Source of the DNA: Lentisphaeria bacterium UBA4640
GTDB lineage: Bacteria; Verrucomicrobiota; Lentisphaeria; Victivallales; UBA1829
Direction: 5' to 3'
DNA: 64,000 bases
Assembly: GCA_002405835.1 (NCBI GenBank)
Contig: DHMO01000002.1
Location: forward strand, 12,081-76,080
The position numbers and the translations under genes are program-made. The notes beneath the pieces are model-generated. The model worked only from the letters and a program-made list of their open reading frames with translations, did not search any database and was not told the DNA's origin. Of this stretch, positions 23,592 to 32,203 are shown piece after piece. Position 1 is the stretch's first letter; every line of letters begins with the position of its first letter.

Positions 23592-24491
23592 ATGGAACTC
23601 AGAGTCCTGAAGTATTTTTTGAGCGTGGCACGGACAGGCAGCATGACTGCCGCCGCACACAGTCTGCACGTCACCCAGCCGACGTTGTCTAGGCAGCTGC
23701 AGGATCTGGAATACGAGCTCGGCAAAAAGCTGTTCGTGCGCGGCAGTCATCACGTTTCCCTTACCAGAGATGGAATGCTGCTCCGTCAGCGCGCGGAAGA
23801 GATCATGGAGATCGTCAACCAGACGGAAGCCGAATTTTATGCCGGTTCCCGGGCTGTCGCCGGGGATATTTACATCGGCTGCGGGGAAAGTCAGGCGCTC
23901 TCATTGCTGGCGGAGGTCATCAGTATTTTTCATTCCGATCATCCGCAGGTCCGGTTCCATCTGCACAGCGGCAACGCGGAGGATGTGACGGAACGGCTCG
24001 ACCGGGGAATTCTGGACTTCGGGATCCTGATCCAGCCCACGGATATTTCCCGCTACGACAGTCTGCCGCTGCCTCTCAAGGACACCTGGGGACTGATCCT
24101 CCGGAGAGACCACCCGCTTGCCAAACGGAAAACGATCCGTCCGGCCGATCTTGCCGATGTGCCACTGTTCCTCTCCAGACAGACGTTCCGTAATGGAAAA
24201 CTGACCGGCATTATTGCCGACTGGTTCGGGGAATGGGGCAGCTCGCTCAAGGTTGCGGGGACCTACAATCTGATCTTCAACGCCGCACTGCTGATCCGCG
24301 CGGGCATGGGGTGCGCCTTGGGACTAGCGGGACTGATCAACGCGACCAGCCAGAGCGACTTGTGCTTCCGCCCGCTGAGTCCCAAACTGGAAGTCGGGCT
24401 GAACATCGTTTGGAAAAAGAACCGGATCTTTTCTGATGCCGCCGAAAAATTCCTGGAACGCATGAAAGAGATTTTTACCGCGGGGAAATGA
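23592..24491 (+). CDS. LysR-family transcriptional regulator
   Basis: The 299-residue protein has the LysR winged helix at residues 1-60 (LRVLKYFLSVARTGSMTAAAHSLHVTQPTLSRQLQDLEYELGKKLFVRG). A two-lobed effector domain follows (GDIYIGCGESQALSLLAEVISIFHSDHP; DFGILIQP; GMGCALGLAGLI). The start at 23592 has AAAGGCG upstream; an earlier in-frame start lies in the promoter. It faces the dienelactone-type hydrolase gene across a shared control region and most likely controls it. Confidence 0.92.
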   Translation: MELRVLKYFLSVARTGSMTAAAHSLHVTQPTLSRQLQDLEYELGKKLFVRGSHHVSLTRDGMLLRQRAEEIMEIVNQTEAEFYAGSRAVAGDIYIGCGESQALSLLAEVISIFHSDHPQVRFHLHSGNAEDVTERLDRGILDFGILIQPTDISRYDSLPLPLKDTWGLILRRDHPLAKRKTIRPADLADVPLFLSRQTFRNGKLTGIIADWFGEWGSSLKVAGTYNLIFNAALLIRAGMGCALGLAGLINATSQSDLCFRPLSPKLEVGLNIVWKKNRIFSDAAEKFLERMKEIFTAGK

Positions 24492-24565
24492 AATTTTTGT
24501 GGCGAGACAACGGTTCGGCTGCGTCCCGGATATGATGACTCGCCCCCCCCCCTTAAAACGCAAAA

Positions 24566-24591
24566 GGCGGCCGGGATCGCTCCCGACCGCC
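24566..24591. terminator. Possible terminator hairpin downstream of lysR
   Basis: GGCGG-C-CGGGA (24566-24576) pairs with TCCCG-A-CCGCC (24581-24591) over a 4-base loop with one mismatch. There is no immediate T run on the plus strand; the minus strand has TTTTGCGTTTT after it. Confidence 0.4.
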
Positions 24592-24786
24592 AGCAGAAAC
24601 CCTTTTTCGGCATACCGAGGGTTCGTATCCTCACACGAAAAAATCGAATTTAGGATTATGGATAACCTCGCAAGTTACAATAGGGGTGTTTTGAGTGTAA
24701 TTTTGATTTACCCCCGATGAAAAAGCGGATAGGGAACGGGAAACGGATACCCCGAAAAATGGCTGAAAAAGGGCGGTGTTCGGTCT

Positions 24787-24804
24787 CTCAATTGACCAAT
24801 TGAG
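24787..24804. repeat. 18-base inverted repeat in noncoding DNA
   Basis: CTCAATTG-AC-CAATTGAG is a perfect dyad with a 2-base centre, far from any promoter I can see. It has the look of a dimeric repressor or site-specific protein target. Confidence 0.4.
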
Positions 24805-25038
24805 ATAAGGGTATCACAAAAAATCTGAAGTCTCCCCAGGAAATCGCCAAAAACGCCGGAAAAACTCAGAATTTCGGCCGATTCTCAGAATTATTCCGGC
24901 AAAATCAGCCGCTCGACGGATTCTGAGTGTGTTTCATGCACACGGTCAGAAAAGTTATAAAACCCTTTGAGTAAACGAGTTTTAGCGGAAGTCAGAATTT
25001 TTCACTTCTCGGGGTAGATTGGAAAAAGGCAAAAAAAA

Positions 25039-25130
25039 TGGCGGAGAGAGCGGGATTCGAACCCGCGGTACGATGTTACTCGTACGACGGTTTAGCAAAC
25101 CGTTCCTTTCGGCCACTCAGGCATCTCTCC
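25039..25130 (-). tRNA. tRNA-Ser(GCU) with encoded CCA
   Basis: On the minus strand the acceptor arms GGAGAGA and TCTCTCC pair over 7 bases. The anticodon loop TTGCTAA has anticodon GCT, a long variable arm (CGTACGA...TCGTACC) marks class II, and the T loop reads GGGTTCGAATCCC. The discriminator G is followed by CCA (25041-25039) and then a run of T bases that serves as terminator. Confidence 0.95.
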
Positions 25131-25148
25131 GCATGGAATGATAAATGT

Positions 25149-25176
25149 AATATAACCCCTCCAAGCATAAATGCAA
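25149..25176 (-). promoter_or_regulatory. Promoter for tRNA-Ser
   Basis: On the minus strand TTGCAT (25176-25171), 16 bases, TATATT (25154-25149), about 20 bases before the tRNA. Confidence 0.5.
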
Positions 25177-25238
25177 GCTCGAAAATAAAAAATATTTCAA
25201 ATTTTCAGGCACTTAGAAATAAAAATAATTTTTCCGCC

Positions 25239-25266
25239 TTGAAAATTCCGTTTTCAGGGCTATACT
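25239..25266 (+). promoter_or_regulatory. Promoter for the LCAT-like lipoprotein operon
   Basis: TTGAAA (25239-25244), 16 bases, TATACT (25261-25266), about 30 bases before the ATG at 25295. Confidence 0.55.
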
Positions 25267-25294
25267 CTCTTCAACCGGATAAGGGAAGGGGGAT

Positions 25295-26809
25295 ATGATG
25301 GATACCGAAGATCTGAAACATAAAGCGCTGATGTGCGCTCTGCCCGCTATGATGCTGCTCAATTCCTGTGGAACCGTCGAATCCGGTTCCTATCAGGACC
25401 CGAAAGTCAATTCGCAGGTCGTCTACTCCGAAGTTATGAAAAAATCCATGGAGTATGAGGGACCCGCACGGAATCCGGTTATCGTCATTCACGGACTTCT
25501 CGGTTCCAAACTCGTCGACGGGAAGGGCGTCAATATCTGGGGAAGTTTCTCGCTCGGGGAGATGCTCTCGGGAAACAAACTTTCGCGACTGGCTCATCCG
25601 ATGGAGTATGGCGTGCCGCTCTCTTCTCTCCGCTCGGCGGTTCATCCGCGCGGGCTGCTCGACCGTTCCCAGATACGGGTCCTCGGGCTTTCCTTCGATT
25701 ACGAGGGATACAACACGCTCGTCGACACGCTCGCCGCGAGCGGATTCGTCCCCGACGACCGTCCGCTTCCGAACAATAAAAAATTCTATTCGCAGTTCAT
25801 CTTCTATTATGACTGGCGCCGCGATATTTCGGAAAACGCCGCACGGCTCAAAGAGTTCATTCTTGAGAAGAAACACTATCTTCAGGCTGTCTACGACGAA
25901 CTCTACGGGCTGCGGAACTATGACGTCCATTTCGATCTTATCGGGCACAGCATGGGCGGGCTCGTCGCGCGGTATTTCATGCGTTACGGCGGCACGCGGC
26001 TTGCCGATGACGGTTCGCTGCCGCCGCTGAACTGGGAGGGCGCAAAGTTTGTCGACAGGGTCGTCATCATCGCCACGCCGAATGCGGGCTATCCCGACAC
26101 CTTTCTGGAACTCGTCGAAGGACTCCGCCTGACAGCGGCCGCGCCGGTTTATCCGAAAGCCGTCATCGGATCTTTCACTTCCTATTATGAAATGCTTCCG
26201 GATCCGGAGAACCGCTGCATCGTCTATGCCGGGTCGGGCGATCCGGTCGACTATCTGAATCCTGAACTTTGGCTCCGCTACAAGTGGGGGCTCGCCGATC
26301 CCGCCGAAGATGAATGGCTCAAGGTGCTCCTCCCCGGTGTCGCAACGAAAGAGGAACGTTACCGGGTTGCGCTGGATCATCTGAAGAAGAATCTTGCAAA
26401 GGCGCGTCAGTTCAAAGCCGCCATGCGGGTTCCCGCTGTGCGTCCGGAGAGCGTTTCCTCGTATCTGTTTGTCGGCGACTCGCATTTGACCAACTCCGAA
26501 CTGGAAGTCAATCCGGAGACCGGCCGGGTCACGGTTGCGAAACGGAGCGCGGGCGACGGCAAGATTCCCGCAATGAGCGTGCGTCTTGATTCCCGGTCGG
26601 CGGAAAACTGGCTTCCGTACCCTGTCTCTCCGGTAGACTGGACAGCAGTTTACCATTTTCCCGGCGGGCACATGGGAATCATGAACAGCGCGGTTTTCAA
26701 AAGCAACCTTTCGTATATTCTCCTTTCATCGCCGACTGCGCATCAGAAAGCGGACAGAAAGGTTTTCGAGGAGCTGATCCGGAAAGGTGAAGATGACAGG
26801 AACCGTTGA
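25295..26809 (+). CDS. LCAT-like lipoprotein acyltransferase/lipase (alpha/beta hydrolase)
   Basis: The 504-residue protein has a lipoprotein signal (MMLLNSCG, Cys25), so it should be membrane anchored. The alpha/beta hydrolase domain resembles lecithin:cholesterol acyltransferase and related lipases. It has PVIVIHGLLGSKLVD near residue 65, FYYDWRRD near 170, the nucleophile elbow FDLIGHSMGGLVARYFM (Ser219) and IIATPNAGYP, and the final His is probably in YHFPGGHMGIM near residue 455. These residues look intact. A GAAGGGGG site precedes the ATG. The next gene begins inside its last codons, and that product is a hydrolase-acyltransferase fusion, so the pair probably handles lipids or acyl esters in the envelope. 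Confidence 0.83.
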   Translation: MMDTEDLKHKALMCALPAMMLLNSCGTVESGSYQDPKVNSQVVYSEVMKKSMEYEGPARNPVIVIHGLLGSKLVDGKGVNIWGSFSLGEMLSGNKLSRLAHPMEYGVPLSSLRSAVHPRGLLDRSQIRVLGLSFDYEGYNTLVDTLAASGFVPDDRPLPNNKKFYSQFIFYYDWRRDISENAARLKEFILEKKHYLQAVYDELYGLRNYDVHFDLIGHSMGGLVARYFMRYGGTRLADDGSLPPLNWEGAKFVDRVVIIATPNAGYPDTFLELVEGLRLTAAAPVYPKAVIGSFTSYYEMLPDPENRCIVYAGSGDPVDYLNPELWLRYKWGLADPAEDEWLKVLLPGVATKEERYRVALDHLKKNLAKARQFKAAMRVPAVRPESVSSYLFVGDSHLTNSELEVNPETGRVTVAKRSAGDGKIPAMSVRLDSRSAENWLPYPVSPVDWTAVYHFPGGHMGIMNSAVFKSNLSYILLSSPTAHQKADRKVFEELIRKGEDDRNR

Positions 26810-29300
26810 GCCGCGTCCGGAATACACGCATCTCCGGATCGGGGATGATATCGTCGCCTGCCGTGATTCGGGAGGAACGGGACCCGTTGTGCTGTTTCTG
26901 CACGGGTTCGCTTCGTTTTCGTGGACGTGGGAAGCGGTTGTGCATCAGCTCCCGCCGAATCTCCGCTGCATTCGTCCGGATTTCGCCGGGTTCGGATTTT
27001 CTCTCGCGGATCCGGAAAAAACTCTTTCGGTCTATGAGCAGGCGGAACTGATCAAACGTCTCATCTTTCATCTTGACCTGCACCGTATAACGCTGGTCGG
27101 ACACGGCTACGGAGGAGTGGTTGCGATGCTTCTCGCGCCGGATCCGCGGATTCTGTCGCGTCTGGACCGCATCTGCCTGATTGCGACTCGTCCGCCGGAT
27201 GAGGTCGTGCCGGATTACATCATGAAACTTGCCTCGCTCTCGCTGACGGGCGGCGGACGGGTGCTTGAGTTTGCGCGCTCTCGTTTTCTTGCGCGTGTTC
27301 TGCTGCGGTATGTCTATGGGCGCGACTCGGTGATTCCGGAGCATACGCTGGATGTCTACTCCGGCATGCTGCGCCATCCCGGAAGGCTGGATTCGATTAT
27401 CCGTGCGGCGGGGGAATACATCCGCAATCCGGAGAATGAAAATCTGGCGGAATCGCTTTCCGGCATAGAGCTTCCGACCCTGATTCTGATCGGGGAGAAG
27501 GACACGATGCTGCCGCAGGAGTCGCAGGAAGCGTTCGGACGGCTGCTGCACAATTCGCGGACGCTGCGTCTTCCCGGCTGCGGGCATATTCCGCAGGAGG
27601 AGGCTCCGGAGACGGTCGCGAAACTTCTGACGGTGTTTATCGGGCGGCGGATGCCCGATGCGCCTGTCGCGGCTCTGCCGAAACCTGCGGCGCCGGAGCC
27701 GAAACGGGGGATTCTTCTCTTCAGCCGGCTGTTCGACCGCTGGTGTCCGGGGATGCTTCCGGTGATCGCCTGCCTGCGTCTGCTCCAGTTCTTCCGTCTG
27801 CTCGGTCTCCGTGCAGAGGCGCACGGCTGGCGCAAACTGACCACCGTTTTCCTGCGCGGCGAATACTCAAAGTTCATGCTTGCCAGTTTTCGTCTGGACT
27901 ACTGCTCCGGAGCTGTTCCTGCATCGGTTGAAGCGGCGCGCGGATTGCTTCTCCGGAAGCTCTACGGTTTTCTGCTGATTCATCAGGAGCTGCACTGGAC
28001 GGTTGAGCCCGGGATCTTTTCGTTCGGACGCCGCCGCATTTCAACCTGCGACATTGTGGAAGCGCGGGTCGATTGCAGCGGTTCCCTGCTTTCGCTTTCT
28101 CCTCTGTTTGACCGCCGGAATCCGCATTTCAATCTTTCGGAAGCGCAGATGGAGGAGGCGTTGGATGCTGTGGTCCGCATCTGCAATCAGTTTCATGAAG
28201 TAAACACAAAGGCGCGCCCGGGGCTGATAAAGACCGCGCTGAAAGCGTGGGTGCGGAGCCGATATGACCGTCTGCACATTCTGACCCGGCGGAATGTGCA
28301 GCGTTTTGTGGAACGTGTCATGAGTGCGGCTTTTATTTTTATTGAAATTCTTCCGTCTCCTGAAGAGGGGATGGCGCGCCGCCGCTTCCGTATGCCGAAT
28401 CTGCGGAACGTGCGTCACCCCGGGTGGGGAATGCTCTGCATCGCCGCGCGCTTTACAGCGGATCTGCGCGAAGCCGACCTCTGGTTTCAGTTTAACCACA
28501 TCACCGCGGACGGAGCTCCGATGCAGGAGGTCCTCGACGATCTGAAGCGTCAGTGGGGGGCGGTCGGTCCTGTCGTCTATCCCGCGCTCAACGGGTTGGT
28601 TTCCGCTCCGGAAACGCAGAACTGCGGTGACGGCATTTATCGCGCGCGCGTCTATATAAATATGACTCCGCTTCTGCGTCTGCGGAAATTTTTAAACGAG
28701 CGTTATACGACGCAGATGAACGGCGCCGCCTCGCTTGCCGGTCTGCTGATGTGGGGGCTTGCGGATCATCCCGTTTTTCGCGACCGGAAGATGCTGCTGC
28801 CGATTGACGCCGGAATTTTGCAGTCGGGTGAACGCGAACTGGGACTTCTGATTATCCGTCCGGGCTTTTACCGTTCGGAGAGCGCTTCCCTGCGCGGTTT
28901 TTTGCGTTTCCAGAAGGAGATGAACCGGAGGATGGCGGATGCGCGTCACGGCTACGGTGAGAGTCATGAATTTCTTTCGCTCTGCACGATGCTGCATCCG
29001 TTTTTCTATCATGTCGCGAATATTCTTGCGCCGTTTTCGCTGAATGAAATCGTGGGAACGATGGGAATTTCGATTATCCGGGATGCGGAAATGTTTATCA
29101 GCCCCATGACGGATTTTCAGAAGGACGGTTTTGTGACGCTCGGTTCGGTCCGCATTCCGACGGAGAACGGCGGTCATGCGGGAGCTCTGTGCATCTGCGG
29201 TTCGCGTCCGCAAATCCGGAATTACCTTGCCGCGGTGCGCCGTTTTATCCGTCATTATCCGGAGACATTGGGGCTTTCTGACGAAAATTTTTCTGAATAA
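26793..29300 (+). CDS. Fusion of a nucleophile-less alpha/beta hydrolase domain and a CAT-like acyltransferase domain
   Basis: The 835-residue protein has two parts. Residues about 5-290 form an alpha/beta hydrolase (VVLFLHGFASFSWTWE; acid region LILIGEKDTMLP; His in GCGHIPQEEAP). Its elbow is GHGYGG, with Gly105 (codon GGC) where Ser is expected, so hydrolysis is unlikely. Residues about 330-800 look like the chloramphenicol acetyltransferase/condensation/wax-synthase superfamily, with FNHITADGAP (His569, Asp573) matching HxxxDG. No signal peptide is clear. I chose the ATG at 26793 with GGAAAGG upstream, overlapping the previous gene by 17 bases; a GTG at 26787 is also possible. Function is unknown; acyl transfer to a lipid or glycan is plausible. 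Confidence 0.75.
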   Translation: MTGTVEPRPEYTHLRIGDDIVACRDSGGTGPVVLFLHGFASFSWTWEAVVHQLPPNLRCIRPDFAGFGFSLADPEKTLSVYEQAELIKRLIFHLDLHRITLVGHGYGGVVAMLLAPDPRILSRLDRICLIATRPPDEVVPDYIMKLASLSLTGGGRVLEFARSRFLARVLLRYVYGRDSVIPEHTLDVYSGMLRHPGRLDSIIRAAGEYIRNPENENLAESLSGIELPTLILIGEKDTMLPQESQEAFGRLLHNSRTLRLPGCGHIPQEEAPETVAKLLTVFIGRRMPDAPVAALPKPAAPEPKRGILLFSRLFDRWCPGMLPVIACLRLLQFFRLLGLRAEAHGWRKLTTVFLRGEYSKFMLASFRLDYCSGAVPASVEAARGLLLRKLYGFLLIHQELHWTVEPGIFSFGRRRISTCDIVEARVDCSGSLLSLSPLFDRRNPHFNLSEAQMEEALDAVVRICNQFHEVNTKARPGLIKTALKAWVRSRYDRLHILTRRNVQRFVERVMSAAFIFIEILPSPEEGMARRRFRMPNLRNVRHPGWGMLCIAARFTADLREADLWFQFNHITADGAPMQEVLDDLKRQWGAVGPVVYPALNGLVSAPETQNCGDGIYRARVYINMTPLLRLRKFLNERYTTQMNGAASLAGLLMWGLADHPVFRDRKMLLPIDAGILQSGERELGLLIIRPGFYRSESASLRGFLRFQKEMNRRMADARHGYGESHEFLSLCTMLHPFFYHVANILAPFSLNEIVGTMGISIIRDAEMFISPMTDFQKDGFVTLGSVRIPTENGGHAGALCICGSRPQIRNYLAAVRRFIRHYPETLGLSDENFSE

Positions 29301-29324
29301 TTGCAGTTTTCGGCGGAGTTTTAT

Positions 29325-29353
29325 TTGCAAAAAATGCGGTGCTGTGGTATTAT
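29325..29353 (+). promoter_or_regulatory. Promoter for the coiled-coil protein gene, possibly serving the ribosomal operon
   Basis: TTGCAA (29325-29330), 17 bases, TATTAT (29348-29353), 36 bases before the ATG at 29389. Confidence 0.5.
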
Positions 29354-29388
29354 AGAAGCCTGAAAGTCATGGAGAGTCACCGGGTCAG

Positions 29389-30177
29389 ATGACGAAAAAC
29401 AAAAAAAATTTTAAAAAAAATTGGAATTTTCTCAGAAGTGGAGTTATATTAATAGCTCTGTATGGGAGTATCCTGCCCGGATTGCGGGCTGAGGAGCATG
29501 ACCAGACGAAAGACCTTGCGAAGATTCAGGCGGAAAATGAGCGTCTGAAGAGAGAAAATTCGGAGCTTCGGAGAACACTGGAGCGTCTGAAAACCGAGTT
29601 CCGGGAGGAAAGCGGAGTCCTTCGCAGGGAGCTGATTGAAACACTTGACAAGTATTCGACGCAGGCCGGTCGATTGAAGCGCGTGGAAAAAAGTGCAGCC
29701 GGGACCATCGAAACCCTTGAGCCGGTGTATATGGGCACCAGGGAGATGGACCTGGAAGCTGATTTAAAGACCTGCGCGGAATCGATTGGGCGGCTCTCCG
29801 TGGCAGTTTTGAAGTATTGCGATGAAGCCGCCGCGATGATTTCCTCCGCTGTACCGAATACTTTGGAAGCCGCAAGGCTGCGCCTGAAGATCGAGACTTT
29901 GAAAGAACATGCGATGAAGGCCGCATTGCTTGCGGCGCCCGCGAAACCTCCGGAAAAACTGGAGGTTTGCCGGATTTATGAACTGAACGGGAAGCCCGAA
30001 CTTGTGATTCTGTCGGCGGGTTATCGGGATGGAATCCGGGCGGGGCAGATCCTGAGAACGGATAAAGCCGTGCTGAAAGTGGTCGCTTTGAGAAATTTCA
30101 CAAGCGCCGCAGTGGTTGCGGAAGGCCGGTTTCAGGAGCTGGCGCCGGGAATGGAAGTACGGGCGTCGGGAAAGTGA
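29389..30177 (+). CDS. Exported or membrane-anchored coiled-coil protein of unknown function
   Basis: The 262-residue protein has a lysine-rich start and one hydrophobic segment (residues about 15-34) ending in GLRA, either an anchor or a signal peptide. A coiled coil follows (about 42-90, LAKIQAENERLKRENSELRRTLERLK). The C-terminal region (about 185-262; LVILSAGYRDGIRAGQILR, GRFQELAPGMEV) resembles the small beta-domains of MreC and similar envelope proteins, where a residue pattern G-x-x-x-G-x-x-G-x-x-L recurs. I do not recognise the family with confidence. It has its own promoter and is followed by a hairpin and then rplV. Confidence 0.65.
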   Translation: MTKNKKNFKKNWNFLRSGVILIALYGSILPGLRAEEHDQTKDLAKIQAENERLKRENSELRRTLERLKTEFREESGVLRRELIETLDKYSTQAGRLKRVEKSAAGTIETLEPVYMGTREMDLEADLKTCAESIGRLSVAVLKYCDEAAAMISSAVPNTLEAARLRLKIETLKEHAMKAALLAAPAKPPEKLEVCRIYELNGKPELVILSAGYRDGIRAGQILRTDKAVLKVVALRNFTSAAVVAEGRFQELAPGMEVRASGK

Positions 30178-30184
30178 ACTCAGG

Positions 30185-30204
30185 AAAAGCTCATGGGAGC
30201 TTTT
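30185..30204 (+). terminator. Hairpin between the coiled-coil gene and rplV
   Basis: AAAAGCTC (30185-30192) and GAGCTTTT (30197-30204) form an 8-base stem over a 4-base loop. The final T bases are part of the stem. It could be a weak terminator or an attenuator, since no promoter is evident between it and rplV. Confidence 0.5.
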
Positions 30205-30241
30205 CAAAACATAAACAACCAAAAGAAATGAGAGAAGTAGA

Positions 30242-30577
30242 ATGGAAGTTCGGGCGATGACAAAATACGTCCACATCTCCCCGCAGAAGGCGTCTGACTT
30301 TTCCCGCACGATTCAGGGAAAGAAAGTCGTCGATGCGCTCGCGATGGTGGAGTTGAGTCCGAGAAAGGCAGCAAGACTTTTCGGTAAGACACTGAGAAGC
30401 GCGCTGGCAAACGCCGAAAACAACTACGAGCTCAAGAGAGAGTCCCTCACAGTCAAGGAAGCGGTAGCCAATCCGGGCCCGATGCTGAGAAGATTCCGTC
30501 CGAAAGCGCGTGGTATGGCCGGCAGAATCAGAAAACGTACGAGCCACTTCACGGTGGTTCTGACGGATGAGAAATAA
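30242..30577 (+). CDS. rplV: 50S ribosomal protein L22
   Basis: L22 binds 23S rRNA domains and lines the exit tunnel. The 111-residue sequence starts [20 protein letters not shown], the usual L22 beginning, and contains AALxN-type [10 protein letters not shown] and the tunnel loop region [36 protein letters not shown] precedes the ATG. In most bacteria rpsS comes just before it; here the gene before is an unrelated coiled-coil gene, so rplV opens the ribosomal block. Confidence 0.96.
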   Translation: MEVRAMTKYVHISPQKASDFSRTIQGKKVVDALAMVELSPRKAARLFGKTLRSALANAENNYELKRESLTVKEAVANPGPMLRRFRPKARGMAGRIRKRTSHFTVVLTDEK

Positions 30578-30591
30578 GGAAGGGTCTGATA

Positions 30592-31293
30592 GTGGGTCAG
30601 AAGGTTAATCCGATTGGACTGAGATTGGCTCTGAACAAGAACTGGAGTTCTCATTGGTTCGCAAGAAAAGACAATAAGAACAACTTCGGTGATTGGCTTC
30701 ACGAAGATCTCAAGATTCGTTCTTACATCAAAAAGAATTTCAACAACGCCGCTATTTCGAAGATTCTGGTGGAGCGTTACGGAACCCGCGTTCGCGTGAC
30801 GATCTATGCGGCGCGCCCCGGCATCCTGATCGGCCGCAAGGGAGCGGAACTTGATGCGCTGAAAGCCAGCGTTTCCAAGCTGCTTGCCCAGGGTGAAGAG
30901 CTGATTCTCGATGTTGTCGAGATCAAGCAGCCGGAAACGAACGCTCAGCTTGTCGCTGAGAGTGTTGCTCAGCAGCTGGAACGCCGTATCGGCTTCCGCC
31001 GCGCGATGAAGAAAGCGATTCAGGTTGCAATGGAACTGGGTGCGGAAGGCATCAAGATTCATTGTGCGGGCCGTCTCGGCGGTGCCGAACTTGCGCGTAC
31101 TGAGCAGTACAAAGAGGGAAGAACTCCTCTCCACACACTGAAGGCCCATATTGATTATGGGTTCACCGAAGCCAACACGACCGCTGGAAAGATCGGCGTG
31201 AAGGTCTGGATTTGTCATAAAGAGCCTACGGAGGAAATGCAAAATGCCGTTAATGCCAAAAAGAGTAAAGCACAGAAAGGTTCAGCGCGGTAA
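30592..31293 (+). CDS. rpsC: 30S ribosomal protein S3
   Basis: S3 is part of the mRNA entry site. The 233-residue protein has [11 protein letters not shown] at the start, the KH domain ([23 protein letters not shown], residues about 63-85) and the C-terminal S3 domain ([22 protein letters not shown]). The start codon is GTG at 30592 with GGAAGGG upstream. Its last 50 bases overlap the beginning of rplP, giving a lysine-rich tail read in another frame of the L16 start. Confidence 0.96.
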   Translation: MGQKVNPIGLRLALNKNWSSHWFARKDNKNNFGDWLHEDLKIRSYIKKNFNNAAISKILVERYGTRVRVTIYAARPGILIGRKGAELDALKASVSKLLAQGEELILDVVEIKQPETNAQLVAESVAQQLERRIGFRRAMKKAIQVAMELGAEGIKIHCAGRLGGAELARTEQYKEGRTPLHTLKAHIDYGFTEANTTAGKIGVKVWICHKEPTEEMQNAVNAKKSKAQKGSAR

Positions 31294-31663
31294 CAACAGG
31301 GGTCTTTCGCAGAGATGCAACGAACTCGATTTCGGCGAATTCGGACTCCAGACACTTGAGCGCACCTATCTGACCGCAAACCAGATTGAAGCCGCCCGTG
31401 TGGCGATTACCCGCCATATGAAACGCCGCGGTAAAGTTTGGATCAGAGTGTTCCCCTACAAGCCGTACACCAAGAAACCCTTGGAAGTCCGTATGGGTAA
31501 GGGAAAAGGAAACGTGGAATATTGGGTTGCTCCGATCAAGCCGGGAAGAATGCTCTTCGAGGTTAGCGGATGCACGGAAAACGTGGCGAAAGAGGCAATG
31601 AGCCTTGCCGCCGCAAAGCTCCCGATCAAATGCAAATTCATCATGCGTACGCATGCTGTCTGA
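31244..31663 (+). CDS. rplP: 50S ribosomal protein L16
   Basis: L16 helps shape the A-site tRNA region. The 139 residues include [58 protein letters not shown] and the typical end. The ATG at 31244 has GGAGG nine bases upstream, inside rpsC; an ATG at 31253 is a second choice. The 50-base overlap with rpsC is longer than the usual few bases. Confidence 0.95.
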   Translation: MPLMPKRVKHRKVQRGNNRGLSQRCNELDFGEFGLQTLERTYLTANQIEAARVAITRHMKRRGKVWIRVFPYKPYTKKPLEVRMGKGKGNVEYWVAPIKPGRMLFEVSGCTENVAKEAMSLAAAKLPIKCKFIMRTHAV

Positions 31664-31679
31664 TTGGAGAAACGTTACA

Positions 31680-31880
31680 ATGAAGATGAAAGACATCAAG
31701 GGACTGACTCCTGAGGAGATCGACGCCAAGGTCGCCGAGCTGCGCAAGGAACACTTCACCCTCCGTCAGCAGTCCAAGACCGGAACTCTTGAGAATCCGG
31801 CCCGGATCCGTCAGATCCGCAAGGACATCGCAAGATGTTTGACTGAAAAGAACATCAGGGACGCGGCTGTGCAGGCCTGA
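31680..31880 (+). CDS. rpmC: 50S ribosomal protein L29
   Basis: L29 lies near the exit tunnel and contacts trigger factor and SRP. The 66-residue protein has the two-helix pattern (LTPEEIDAKVAELRKEHFTLRQQSKTGTLENPARIRQIRKDIARCLT). The ATG at 31680 has TTGGAG upstream and a gap of 16 bases after rplP. Confidence 0.94.
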   Translation: MKMKDIKGLTPEEIDAKVAELRKEHFTLRQQSKTGTLENPARIRQIRKDIARCLTEKNIRDAAVQA

Positions 31881-31901
31881 TGATAACAAAGGAATTGTGC
31901 C

Positions 31902-32183
31902 ATGAATGAAACAAACAGCAGCGCACCGCAGGAACGCGGTAACCGCAAGCACAGAGTCGGCATGGTGGTCAGCGACGTCCAGAACAAGACCATCATCGTC
32001 GAAGTGATGCGGAGAGCGGCGCACAAGAAATACAAGAAGGTCGTGAAAGTCCGTACGCGCTATGCCGTGCACGACGAGACGAATCAGGCGAAAGTCGGCG
32101 ACACGGTCAGAATCGGCGAAACCAGACCCCTCAGCAAGCAGAAACGCTGGCGCCTTGAGGAAATTATCAGCCGCGCTGAATAA
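31902..32183 (+). CDS. rpsQ: 30S ribosomal protein S17
   Basis: S17 is a primary 16S rRNA-binding protein. It has 93 residues, an OB-fold core ([40 protein letters not shown]) and a short extra N-terminus ([14 protein letters not shown]). Its position between rpmC and rplN is standard. Confidence 0.95.
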   Translation: MNETNSSAPQERGNRKHRVGMVVSDVQNKTIIVEVMRRAAHKKYKKVVKVRTRYAVHDETNQAKVGDTVRIGETRPLSKQKRWRLEEIISRAE

Positions 32184-32203
32184 GCGGGCGGGAGATTACT
32201 GCA

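Larger units (their letters stand above)
24492..25038. other. Gene-free stretch with poly-C tract, hairpin and 18-base palindrome
   Basis: No convincing reading frame is present. It contains a C tract at 24543-24552, a GGCGG...CCGCC hairpin (24566-24591), a perfect palindrome (24787-24804), and sequence at 24830-25020 with repeated CAGAAT/CTCAGAAT words. The end adjoins tRNA-Ser, a frequent integration target, but no integrase or second attachment site is seen. Confidence 0.5.

Noticed and set aside
24492..25130. A genomic island boundary at tRNA-Ser
   Set aside because: No integrase, no duplicated tRNA end and no change in gene content across the tRNA were visible, so it is kept only as a possible scar.
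25271..26671. A 466-codon minus-strand frame opposite the LCAT-like gene
   Set aside because: Shadow frame; the plus strand has a lipobox and intact hydrolase motifs.
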